In this document: positions 7,901-13,644 of the stretch, piece by piece
How positions within the stretch are numbered: position 1 is the first letter of the stretch
Layout: each line of letters opens with the position of its first letter
Assembly: GCA_027382625.1 (NCBI GenBank)
Contig: JAJKFJ010024532.1
Span: forward strand, 1 to 13,644
Source: Tetmemena sp. SeJ-2015
Lineage: Eukaryota; Ciliophora; Spirotrichea; Sporadotrichida; Oxytrichidae
DNA length: 13,644 nucleotides
Direction: 5' to 3'
Made by a program: the position numbers and the translations under genes
Notes under the pieces: generated by a model
Seen by the model: only the letters and a program-made list of their open reading frames with translations
Databases searched by the model: none
Told to the model about the DNA's origin: nothing

Positions 7901-10618
7901 AAAGGGGGATATTCAAAGTCTCATTCCATTTTACATTTTATATCTTTTATTAGATATCTTAAATATTAATTTTTCTTCATTTTTTCATATATAAAATCAT
8001 AATTTTATTATACAATTGCTTTTTAAAATTAAAAACTTAGTAAAATATTAAATTAAAAAATTATATAAAGTAAATTATTATCCTCAAATGAAAAATCTAT
8101 AAAATGATTAAGATTCTGAATTGACGCAAGTTAGTTTTAGAATTATTTTTAGCTTAATAAAGCTAATGAAAAATAAAATTTCCCCGAAAAAATTGAAAAC
8201 ATGGAACAAGAAGAATCAAAATAGATAATGTTAAAAGCTTTTTAGTTAAGAAAATTAGATTATTATCGAAGTTAATAAAGACTATTTAATATTTTTTATT
8301 GTTATTGAAATTCTAGAGTCAAAATATAAAATGATGATAAATTTTCCTCTATATAGATTCTAGAAATGCATATTGAATCTTTCTTTTAATTTTAACTATT
8401 AGAATTAGGTAATTTAGATCTATCAATTACTCAAATATTACCATTAATTAATAAAAAAACAAGTCTTTTCTTATTCTCTTCCAAATAATTGCAGCTATAA
8501 ATCTGATATTTAATTTTTAAAATTAAATGAAGCAACTTATAGTTCCTTTCAGTTAGAGTATATTTAAAACCCATATAATTTTATTAATTAGTATAATTTA
8601 AGATGATGACATATCTTAATATAGACTTTAAACTTTTCTCTCCAATTTTTTTAAAATGCTTAATTAGAATTTAAAATGGTTGAATTTTAAATTCCTTCAA
8701 AATGTTTTAGATAAAGCCTTTCTATAAATAAAATATGATTAATGAGAATTAAAATATTTTGTGAGCAAGTTGAGTACATATTTAATTTTGGGTCTACTAG
8801 AAGGATTAGGAACAAGCATAAGTCTTATAAGATTTTTCATTTTATCTGATATTCTATTATCATTGGGCATAAAATAGTGAGCGTTTTAAAATAATTTAAA
8901 TTAGGTTTGTGATTGCTAGCTTCTAAGAATCTTAAAAGGGATGCTAAAAGAAGCACAAACTAAAAGCAACGCATCCCAACATCTATCAAGCTATTAATTA
9001 GACAAAAATTTACCCAAATATCAGCTTGAGTATCCACTTTGAATTTTCTGTATTTGTCAATTATCTCTGGTGGTCTGTACATCATAGTAGTGTACTTTTC
9101 AAATTCTTCGAAGGCTTCATCAATTTTATGAGAAGACATGCCTTCCATATGCTCAAAGATAGAAGAGGACGCAGACCCAAAGTCACACAATTTAAAATTC
9201 TTACTCTAGAGTAAAACATTTTCAATCTTAATATCTCTATGGGCCACTGGATTTGGTTAAGAATGCATGTGCAAGAGTCCCCTACAAATTATTTTAATGA
9301 AGCTTAAGCTTACTATGAAATTTCTGAAAGTATGAAAACAATTTGCTGCTCTGATAGCTTTCCTTCGTATTTATTAAGCAAATCAAATAAAGTTCCTTAG
9401 GTGCACAATTCACAGAGTATAAGAACATAGTTGCCAGTAGTATCCTTTAGAGAGCCTGCATCTATGAACTTAACAATGTTTTGATGGTCGCCTAGACTCC
9501 TCTAAAGTTTGGTTATTATAAGTATATATATGTACCCAAACATCGACTTCGAATCTTATTTATCTCATTGCTTCTTGCGTCTAAATATTATGAAAAGTGA
9601 GAAAGCTTACAGCAACTGTAATTTTCTTGAGAGCGTATTGGGCATAAGTATTTACGTCAGATACTTAATAAACAAACGCATAACCACCTAAACATGGTTA
9701 TCTAATAACACAAATTCATTTATTTTAGCTATAATTACTGCTAAATTCTTTAAAATTTTGTAACTTATTATATTTTGCTGGTATTGATTTTCACCTTATT
9801 GAAATATTAGAGTAGAAAAATATTTAAAAAGGAGAAAAACTAGTTTTAATAGAACTCTAAAAATGTATTTCCACTTAACACGCACACTTTCTCATTCAAT
9901 ATAAAATCTTTAATCACTAAACCCTAACTTTAGGACTTCCTTTAAGGAAAAAAATTAATGAAAATATTAGTAATAAAAAAATTTCAACCTAATTTAATGA
10001 ATATAATTTGCTTCCTTTTTTCTAAATTTTTATTTTTTAATGACTAGAATTCAAAATAGATTCCATAATTTATATGGAATTTTTTCTAAATCGGATACTC
10101 AATTTGCTAAAAAATAAATTAAATTTATTTACAAATTAAATTAAAAGAAAGGCGAAAAAATATTTATGATATAATTTAAATATAGAATCTAAGAAAACAA
10201 TGTCTTACCCTCTGATATCTTTTTATCAATGCGAACTGTTCTATGGCCAACAGCAACAGTCTGCCCTACAGAAGGGTCAACTGGTTGAGTTGAGGCTGAT
10301 GTAGTTCCGCGATTGATATTGAAGGAAGGAATGTTTATATTTTGAGGAAGATTGCTGTTAATGTTATTTATGAATTTATTTGGAAATAATAAAGTTAAAA
10401 TTAATAATCTTTGCTTCACTCCAGGTCGGCGTTGAAATTTGTTACTTCACTTTGACAATAATAAGTGGGGACACCACTTTAACTTTTTCTTTGGAAACGA
10501 ATAAATAATTGCTGTTAATATGAAAATATAAGTGCTTGAATTTGGTGAGATCCTGTGAGATATAAGTTCTCTAGTTTAAGCTAGCTCTTGAATAAAGCTT
10601 GCTATGTTCGGATAACAT
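4985..10618 (-). CDS. NAK-family (AAK1/GAK/Ark1-like) Ser/Thr protein kinase, split by IESs
   Basis: Reading from right to left with TAA/TAG as Gln: GQTVAVGHRTVRIDKKISEG (10209-10270 area), Gly-rich loop GGYAFVYQ, VAIK-type lysine in YALKKI (about 9620-9634), HRDIKIENVLL (about 9220), CDFGSAS (about 9180), YRPPEI, ADIWMLGC, and a final LVPNPSSRPKI. GHRTVRIDKKISEGG, HRDIKIEN, CDFGSAS and the Tyr-Thr-rich segment EKYTTMMYRPPEI are typical of the NAK family, which phosphorylates clathrin adaptors and controls endocytosis and actin patches. The C-terminal tail is Gln/Asn/Ser-rich with repeated aromatic motifs (DDFQFG, FDWGQ, NFNFG, DWFFGFD), plausible adaptor-binding sites by inference. It ends QIGYNSFLED and TGA. 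Ten IESs and seven introns are inferred; the joined CDS is 1881 nt (626 residues). All catalytic residues are present. The start at 10618 and the parts upstream of 10351 and at 5119-5408 are the least certain. Confidence 0.85.
5055..5118 (-). other. Last intron of the NAK-like kinase gene
   Basis: It starts GTAAGTCC and ends CTATTAG (64 nt). Splicing joins NESDKYQR to QKNFEVASFQHKQIG and reaches the TGA at 4985-4987. Confidence 0.6.
5132..5182. repeat. Inverted repeat with GA and AGT microsatellite loop
   Basis: CTGACTCGTTGTAG (5132-5145) and CTATAACGAGTCAG (5169-5182) are inverted copies differing at one position. The loop contains a GA run and an AGT run. It lies inside the last coding block of the kinase gene (minus-strand YYYSLSLYNESD), so it could form a hairpin in DNA or mRNA. 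Confidence 0.6.
5212..5242. other. Probable IES, 31 bp, pointer AACCTCC
   Basis: AACCTCC is repeated at 5205-5211 and 5236-5242. Removal joins two minus-strand frames in phase to give LDSEVAGGSDNLADS. The 7-bp repeat and frame repair support it; an intron is the alternative. Confidence 0.5.
5251..5300. other. Possible IES, 50 bp, pointer CCAA (or an intron)
   Basis: CCAA at 5247-5250 and 5297-5300 brackets an AT-rich stretch. Removal changes frame from NQEDVIIL to TLDSEV on the minus strand. A GT-AG intron of about 62 nt ending AATTAAG next to ACATTGG repairs the frame almost as well, so only the need for a removal is supported, not its exact limits. Confidence 0.35.
5732..5833 (+). CDS. Possible MDS fragment of an unrecognised gene
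   Basis: This island within AT-rich DNA is open on the plus strand and reads YKVSALVSKVQIQRRQII, then NEICSCRFGLGIN. Residue composition looks protein-like, but only about 34 codons are present and no start, stop, intron or pointer pair is identified. No family is recognised. It could belong with the plus-strand kinase fragment at 6157-6210. Confidence 0.3.
6157..6210 (+). CDS. Orphan kinase subdomain IX fragment (CDK/MAPK type)
   Basis: The plus strand reads PPAIDMKSVGCIFAEL. CDK and MAP kinases carry D-M/I-W-S-V-G-C-I-F-A-E-L at this place (subdomain IX, whose Asp stabilises the catalytic loop). Here a Lys stands where the Trp is expected, close to the left edge of the match. The kinase resemblance stops after AEL, with no continuation towards PLFPG. 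The NAK-like kinase around it has its own subdomain IX (ADIWMLGC) on the other strand, so this piece belongs to another gene. It could be a very small MDS of a scrambled kinase gene or a germline relic. No pointer partner is visible in the window. Confidence 0.5.
6254..6503 (-). CDS. Possible short gene or MDS, unrecognised protein
   Basis: An ATG at 6503 starts MDQDESDLTLLASKISPIHL. A 22-nt intron at 6403-6424 (GTAAGTAACA...GACGAG) would join it to QQGEMKNEANTFGPIYNNQ and VLECEINSIIQKQNSV, ending SSQELF and TGA at 6254-6256, about 75 residues. GC is clearly above that of the flanks, the donor is good, and polar residues and Gln codons fit the other genes here. However, the intron is unusually short, and an opposite-strand open frame (6275-6595, containing YVPNTGFINELEKFYLQ) is also protein-like. 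Only one strand can be right; I favour minus weakly. It lies inside the 1.6-kb IES of the kinase gene. Confidence 0.35.
7096..7332. other. IES, 237 bp, pointer TTCTCCTA
   Basis: TTCTCCTA is repeated at 7088-7095 and 7325-7332 in the same codon phase. The DNA between is very AT-rich. Removal gives NFGIQNNQEKSQDWFFGF on the minus strand, joining two aromatic-motif parts of the kinase tail. Confidence 0.75.
7567..7613. other. IES, 47 bp, pointer GAATAAT
   Basis: GAATAAT is repeated at 7560-7566 and 7607-7613, in phase. Removal of the AT-rich interior joins the minus-strand tail as LQIIPQRQSPPVQSS and corrects the frame. Confidence 0.7.
7868..7900 (-). other. Intron of the kinase gene, after the catalytic domain
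   Basis: It starts GTAAGTTTT and ends TTAAAAG (33 nt). Splicing joins WNETLNIPLS to ADAQLIKQRNEEEK. Confidence 0.7.
7933..8760. other. IES, 828 bp, pointer ATTTT
   Basis: ATTTT occurs at 7928-7932 and 8756-8760. Deleting 7933-8760 joins the end of the kinase domain in phase as VLNLLTKWNETLNIPLS. The pointer is low in complexity, but the protein on both sides continues well. I see no gene or element inside; it is AT-rich throughout. Confidence 0.65.
8887..8908. other. 22-bp IES inside the kinase catalytic domain, pointer GTTT
   Basis: GTTT occurs at 8883-8886 and 8905-8908. On the minus strand the frame reads HPFQDSQKLAITN and then breaks, while NAHYFMPNDNRISDKM continues in another frame. 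Deleting exactly 22 bp restores KLAITNAHYFMPNDN, as expected for this part of NAK kinases. The segment has no GT-AG ends, so it is not an intron. Confidence 0.75.
8983..9013 (-). other. Intron of the kinase gene in subdomain IX
   Basis: It starts GTAAATTTT and ends TTGATAG (31 nt). Splicing yields ADIWMLGCVAFSLCFF. Confidence 0.75.
9282..9313 (-). other. Intron of the kinase gene before the catalytic loop
   Basis: It starts GTAAGCTT and ends TTTGTAG (32 nt), splitting a TAG codon (Gln). Splicing gives ILSEISQGLLHMHS upstream of HRDIKIEN. Confidence 0.75.
9502..9535 (-). other. Intron of the kinase gene after helix C
   Basis: It starts GTACATAT and ends ACTTTAG (34 nt). Splicing gives RFEVDVWRSLGDHQNIVKF. 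Confidence 0.7.
9581..9610 (-). other. Intron of the kinase gene after the VAIK lysine
   Basis: It starts GTAAGCTTT and ends ATATTTAG (30 nt). Splicing joins YALKKITVA to TQEAMRQIRFE. Confidence 0.75.
9706..10192. other. IES, 487 bp, pointer ATCTAA, nested in an intron
   Basis: ATCTAA occurs at 9700-9705 and 10187-10192. The surrounding GT-AG intron (9688-10208) is 521 bp in this DNA. Removing 487 bp leaves a 34-nt intron, the size of the other introns of this gene. The splice itself joins KKISEG to GYAFVYQ within the glycine-rich loop. The interior is AT-rich and holds no gene. Confidence 0.75.
10363..10519. other. Probable IES, 157 bp, 12-bp pointer ATTGCTGTTAAT
   Basis: ATTGCTGTTAAT is repeated exactly at 10351-10362 and 10508-10519, in the same codon phase. 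Removal gives YFHINSNLPQNINIPSF on the minus strand. However, the interior is less AT-rich than other IESs and is open in two frames, one reading SGVPTYYCQSEVTNFNADL. A 65-nt intron ending ATTAACAG would join that frame to NLPQN instead. It also contains a small hairpin, AAGTGG/CCACTT (10463-10479). Confidence 0.55.
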
Positions 10619-11120
10619 GACAAAAGAAATAAAGATAGCTATTAAAATATTGAGGATAGAGTGAGTCACACTCGAGACCGTCGGTATATTATCTTTTGCC
10701 ACTTCTTAAAAGGAAGCTTTACAAAGATCTATTTTCTCACAATTTTAATTAAGAACCACCTTATGCCTTATAATTTTCAAATCTAGCTAGGAGAGCTTCC
10801 TTATTATTTTTTTTTATAGGAAAGTCTAAACAAATATGGGGAGATTTTGGGCTTCAAATTTTCTCAAATAGACTTTGAGAATTAATGGGAGAGTATAGTT
10901 CAATTTTCACTATAGCTTCTTTTATAAGGTGTTTAAGTTGTGGTCTCTCTAGTTACACAAGTACTTTATTTAGAAAGGTGTCTTAATTCCTCAATGAATA
11001 TCTCTGAATTGATTGAGCTTTTGCATATTTGAATCTGTATTATAATTAATTATTGTTTCTTTTCATTTCTTTTTAATAACTATAAATAAAAGAAAGATTA
11101 AGAAATTAATTGTAAAATAA
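10619..11120. other. Coding-like but unresolved region upstream of the kinase gene
   Basis: The stretch is less AT-rich than the IESs, and long frames lack TGA on both strands. Minus-strand readings include HLIKEAIVKIELYSPINSQ followed by a TGA near 10843 and, in another frame, EVAKDNIPTVSSVTHSILN running into the kinase start. On the plus strand a T-rich TTTATAG near 10812 could be an intron acceptor. With only one stop codon, open frames are weak evidence, so I name no product. It should contain the kinase promoter and leader and the 3' flank of the gene at 11125-11825. Confidence 0.3.
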
Positions 11121-11124
11121 AGAG

Positions 11125-11825
11125 TCATTCTTCTAATTTATTTTGAAGATTAGAAGGTGAGTCTTTTTAGATTTGCGTCTAGTTTTATTCGGCTTAAGGT
11201 ATCTATGAAGGGGTTTGAGGAGGTTCATTCTAAGCTTGTATTGTTGAGGTAAGAATCTAATTGGGTTTTGTTTGGTTGAGTGTGGGAATGACAGGGTCAA
11301 TAGGCTTTCCAGTGACTGGATCGATAGTTTGAGTGATGACTTTAGTGGAGGTGGGGCCAATTACTGTGATAGTTTGAGTGATAGGTCCTTGGTTAGGATT
11401 AACAGCGGGAACTGATTGACCTTCTGTCTTTGGTTTTTTAGGTGGTCTGCCTCTTTTGTTTCTCTCGTCTACCATGGGGAATATGATGTTAGTTGTGCCG
11501 TAAGGGTTGCTTGCTCCAATAAGATTTAGATAGCTCAAAGTGTGTTGCTATAGTAATGAAGGATCTACTTAGCCTTAGATAAAGATGCTTCCATCCTAGT
11601 TATTCTTTTGCTGAATCTTAGAAAGAGTGCTCAACAGAACTACAAGATAATACATAAATAAGATTATTTACCATTTTAAATCTGCTGTTGTATTATGGAT
11701 TCTTTTGCGGGCTTAGGTTGGCCTTGGATCTCCTCTTGCTTTTTACAGGGCTTTTCACAAAACTCATGATTGCAGTAGTGCTTCTTCTTACTCCATCCTT
11801 TGCAGCAAGGACATGGTCTTGACAT
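11125..11825 (-). CDS. Small protein with Cys-rich N-terminus and one AT-hook, complete
   Basis: The ATG is at 11825, a 32-nt intron at 11640-11671 and the TGA at 11125-11127: 222 residues with TAA/TAG as Gln. Residues 5-27 carry C-x-C-C-x9-C-x4-C-x3-C with two His (CPCC, HYCNHEFC, KPC), a likely zinc-binding knuckle of no family I can name. Residues 113-122 (KRGRPPKKPK) are a classic AT-hook with the GRP core, which binds the minor groove of AT-rich DNA. The C-terminal 100 residues are rich in Thr, Pro and Gln (TQTIDPVTGKPIDP) and probably disordered. A nuclear DNA-binding or chromatin role is inferred. No IES interrupts it. The larger AT-hook gene lies 226 bp upstream on the same strand. 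Confidence 0.8.
11640..11671 (-). other. Intron of the Cys-rich/AT-hook gene
   Basis: It starts GTAAATAAT and ends CTTGTAG (32 nt). Splicing joins QQQIQN to VLLSTLSKIQQK in frame. Confidence 0.75.
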
Positions 11826-12051
11826 TTAACCCATCTAAAATAGTCATCAAATTTAAACATCTCTTATTATAAAATAAAATGCTAAGGTATATATACAATG
11901 ATTAGTTACTAATTTTAAATTTAATCCCTAGAATTAAGCTTACTTATATATTTTCAATAGATTTGGGTATAAAAAGAGATGCTCTAATATTTTAATTAGC
12001 AGAAGATGTATTCTAATTCTAATTACAATATTTAATAATGTTTTTAATTGA
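11826..12051. other. Short AT-rich intergenic region
   Basis: This separates two genes on the same strand and contains the leader of the downstream gene (ATG at 11825) and the 3' end of the upstream one (TGA at 12052-12054). I see no telomere-addition site and no coding sequence. Confidence 0.4.
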
Positions 12052-13460
12052 TCAAACAAAGCTTAAAATTAAAAATGAGCTATGTGAGTTTAATTACACC
12101 AACTAATTATCTGTAATAAAAGGAATAAGATTACTTGGCATTTCAACGTATCTTCTGAATTCTTTGTGAATTGCTTTGAGTTCCTTCATTCTTTTTATTT
12201 CCAAGTCTAAAGCATATATCTCCTGCATCAATACGCTTTCATTTTATTTCTATATTAATAAGAATACAAAACCAAATCTTACTGTATAAATGCTCACCCA
12301 TTTCAAGTGCTCGGGCATTTAGATTCCTTTATAGTATGATAAATCTAATGGTCTGTCCATCACGAAGTCTTACGAGCCCTTGCCGCTTGCTCTCTACTCT
12401 TAGTTGTACTCTCTTAGAATTTTCTCCAACTCTGCATCTTCTTTCCTCATATCATAAGCATTCAACATATTAAAAATAAATACCGTCTCTTCAAATCAAT
12501 TTAGATTAATTCAAAAATTTATTGCCACCTTTTTCATCGTCTGAATCTATATCATCATCAATATCTTATTCTGTATTCTTTGCTTGTCTTCCAGTCTTTT
12601 TTGCACCAGGGGTTGGAACTCCACTCCCTCTTTGCTATAGACATACTTAAATATGTGAGTGTTGTCTTACCTCATTCCAAAACTGAGTCTCCTCATCAAT
12701 TTCCTTCTTTTCCTTTTCTTTTTGCTCTCTAAGTTTCTTATTTTGCTAATACTTCTTTTCTCGTTCTATGGTTCTTAAGTGCTCTTCCTATTACTGCTAG
12801 TAGCTACTCTACTCTGCTCCAAGGAGGAGCAAATGTTTCTTTCCTTCTGTTCTTTCTTCAAGACTTAATCTTTCTTATTCATTCCTAGCATCCTTCTTGG
12901 ATCCACTTCCCTCCAAAGAAGAGACTGAAGCTGCAGCATTCTATTTTTTCTTTCTCAACTATTCTTTGATTCTTCTTTTTGCATCTTTGGATGGAGGTCT
13001 GCCTCTCACTCCATTTTAATCAACTACTCTAGGTGCTTCTGTTTAAGACTTGTCATTTGAAGCAATTGAAGATAGAGTATTAGTTTTGATGGCGGGTCTT
13101 CCCTTCTTATGCTTATCCTTTTTGCCTTTGCGCAGAGTGGATGTGTTTTACACTTTGGGAAGATATTAAAGTGGCTTTTAAACAGTAGAATGCGTGGCCC
13201 TCCTCTTACCAAGAACGCTTCCTGAACTAAGAATCTTTTTATCTATATCCCCTTTATCAGAGAAGTTAAATTAAGATATGTTTAAAAGAGTGAGATGGGT
13301 CAGCTAGAAGTAAGCTATCAGAATTTGATGCTCCACTTTAAACACTGTCGATACTTTCTTTTCTGGAATGAGAGTCCTAGTTTGATTTTTGCTCTTCAGC
13401 GTCATTAGAGCTTTTGGGTTTTAGCGCATTTTTTGACTATTGCTTAAGCTTTCTCTTCAT
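12052..13460 (-). CDS. Basic AT-hook protein with coiled-coil-like centre, one IES
   Basis: The ATG is at 13460 and the TGA at 12052-12054. After removal of one IES (13262-13322) and four introns (12635-12670, 12489-12528, 12223-12297, 12111-12134) the CDS is 1173 nt, 390 residues. The N-terminal part is Lys/Ser-rich. AT-hook motifs follow: KHKKGRPAIK and GVRGRPPSKD, both with a GRP core. A long charged segment comes next (QQQQEEHLRTIEREKKYQQ, then EQKEKEKKEIDEE), probably helical, then an acidic patch (DIDDDIDSDDEK). The C-terminal part (MLNAYDMRKEDAELEKIL, MDRPLDLSYYKGIQMPEHL, EIKRMKELKAIHKEF) looks folded but I recognise no family. A chromatin-associated role is inferred from AT-hooks and composition. 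The last intron (24 nt) is optional, because its length is a multiple of three; the 3' end is the least certain part. Confidence 0.7.
12223..12297 (-). other. Intron of the large AT-hook gene
   Basis: It starts GTGAGCAT and ends GATGCAG (75 nt), longer than the others in the window. Splicing joins MPEHLKW to EIYALDLEIK in phase. An unseen small IES inside it could explain the length. Confidence 0.55.
12489..12528 (-). other. Intron of the large AT-hook gene after the acidic patch
   Basis: It starts GTGGCAAT and ends TTTGAAG (40 nt). Splicing joins DSDDEK to ETVFIFNMLNAYD and avoids an in-frame TGA. Confidence 0.6.
12635..12670 (-). other. Intron of the large AT-hook gene
   Basis: It starts GTAAGACA and ends TCTATAG (36 nt). 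Splicing joins EETQFWNE to QRGSGVPTPGAKK. Confidence 0.7.
13262..13322. other. IES, 61 bp, pointer TATCAGA
   Basis: TATCAGA is repeated at 13255-13261 and 13316-13322 in the same codon phase. The minus-strand frame would otherwise hit a TGA just past SHSFKHILIQLL. Removal gives SVQSGASNSDKGDIDKK and opens the whole AT-hook protein. Confidence 0.75.
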
Positions 13461-13600
13461 TTTTAATTAAATAAATGATTTGTTTATTTGAAAGATGTTA
13501 GTGCTATGTGATTGTTAGTTATTTGAGAAATGAGTTGGGGAATAATATAACTTAACTGAGTGATAAATGAGGTTTATTATTTAATTTAATAGGAATCTAA
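13461..13600. promoter_or_regulatory. Probable shared region between divergent genes
   Basis: This 140-bp AT-rich stretch separates the minus-strand ATG at 13460 from a plus-strand ATG at 13601. If both starts are right it holds both leaders and perhaps a bidirectional promoter. No specific motif is recognised. Confidence 0.35.
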
Positions 13601-13644
13601 ATGCCAAAGAAGACTGTAAGACATCTCTCTCAATACTCATTTCT
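13601..13644 (+). CDS. Start of a divergent gene, partial
   Basis: ATGCCAAAGAAGACT encodes MPKKT and is followed at once by GTAAGACATC, a good intron donor for this genome; read through, it continues VRHLSQYSF to the window edge. The ATG follows an AT-rich leader and comes at a rise in GC. Only 44 bases are present, so the product cannot be named. Confidence 0.4.
   Translation, partial: MPKKTVRHLSQYSF

Noticed and set aside
9026..9214. Plus-strand 62-codon frame
   Set aside because: Antisense shadow of the kinase activation segment (CDFGSAS to YRPPEI).
9509..9691. Plus-strand 60-codon frame
   Set aside because: Antisense shadow of the kinase N-lobe exons and introns.
10189..10437. Translation start at the GTG just left of 10437 for the kinase
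   Set aside because: It is not an ATG, and the DNA before 10363 lies within the proposed IES or intron.
11133..11360. Separate minus-strand frame rich in Lys/Pro/Leu
   Set aside because: Alternative frame within the coding exon of the Cys-rich/AT-hook protein.
13024..13212. 62-codon minus-strand frame in another phase
   Set aside because: Shadow of the large AT-hook gene, which reads KHKKGRPAIK and GVRGRPPSKD in its own frame.
1..13644. CRISPR array, bacterial operon or tRNA/rRNA gene
   Set aside because: No regularly spaced repeats, no Shine-Dalgarno pattern and no recognisable RNA gene; all signals are those of a ciliate nuclear genome.

Overview
The window reads as germline (micronuclear) DNA of a spirotrich ciliate of the Oxytricha/Stylonychia kind. 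Four things point there. Genes make sense only if TAA and TAG are read as glutamine and TGA is the only stop. Introns are tiny (about 24-75 nt). Genes are cut by AT-rich segments that begin and end with a short direct repeat (pointer), and removing each segment with one repeat copy restores the reading frame, as with internal eliminated sequences (IESs) between macronuclear-destined segments (MDSs). Finally, bases 103-119 are a G4T4G4T4G telomere-like tract followed by AAT, which matches the published end of a telomere-bearing element (TBE) transposon and its ANT target site. The species cannot be fixed from sequence alone.

Layout, left to right. 1-119: one end of a TBE-like transposon. 120-1805, minus strand: the 3' part of an unrecognised gene in six MDS blocks, interrupted by the TBE. 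2062-2995, minus: an uninterrupted gene with a SAM-like segment. 3609-3795, minus: a probable N-terminal MDS; an 8-bp pointer-like repeat may link it to the block at 1805, which would place the SAM gene inside an IES. 3796-4984: AT-rich DNA without a convincing gene. 4985-10618, minus: a NAK-family (AAK1/GAK/Ark1-like) protein kinase spread over about 5.6 kb. Removing ten inferred IESs (22 bp to 1.6 kb) and seven introns leaves 1881 nt, exactly 627 codons with the TGA. Its 1.6-kb IES carries fragments that look like parts of other genes, one of them a CDK/MAPK-type kinase subdomain. 10619-11120: coding-like but unresolved. 11125-11825, minus: a complete 222-residue protein with a Cys-rich N-terminus and an AT-hook. 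12052-13460, minus: a 390-residue basic protein with AT-hook motifs and one 61-bp IES. 13601 to the end, plus: the start of a divergent gene.

The two AT-hook genes lie in tandem on one strand and both look nuclear or chromatin-directed. No other functional link between neighbours is visible; in these genomes neighbouring MDSs normally end up on different gene-sized chromosomes. All MDS/IES limits were found by eye from repeats plus reading frame. Several have equally good alternatives, which are stated. No macronuclear sequence was available for comparison.
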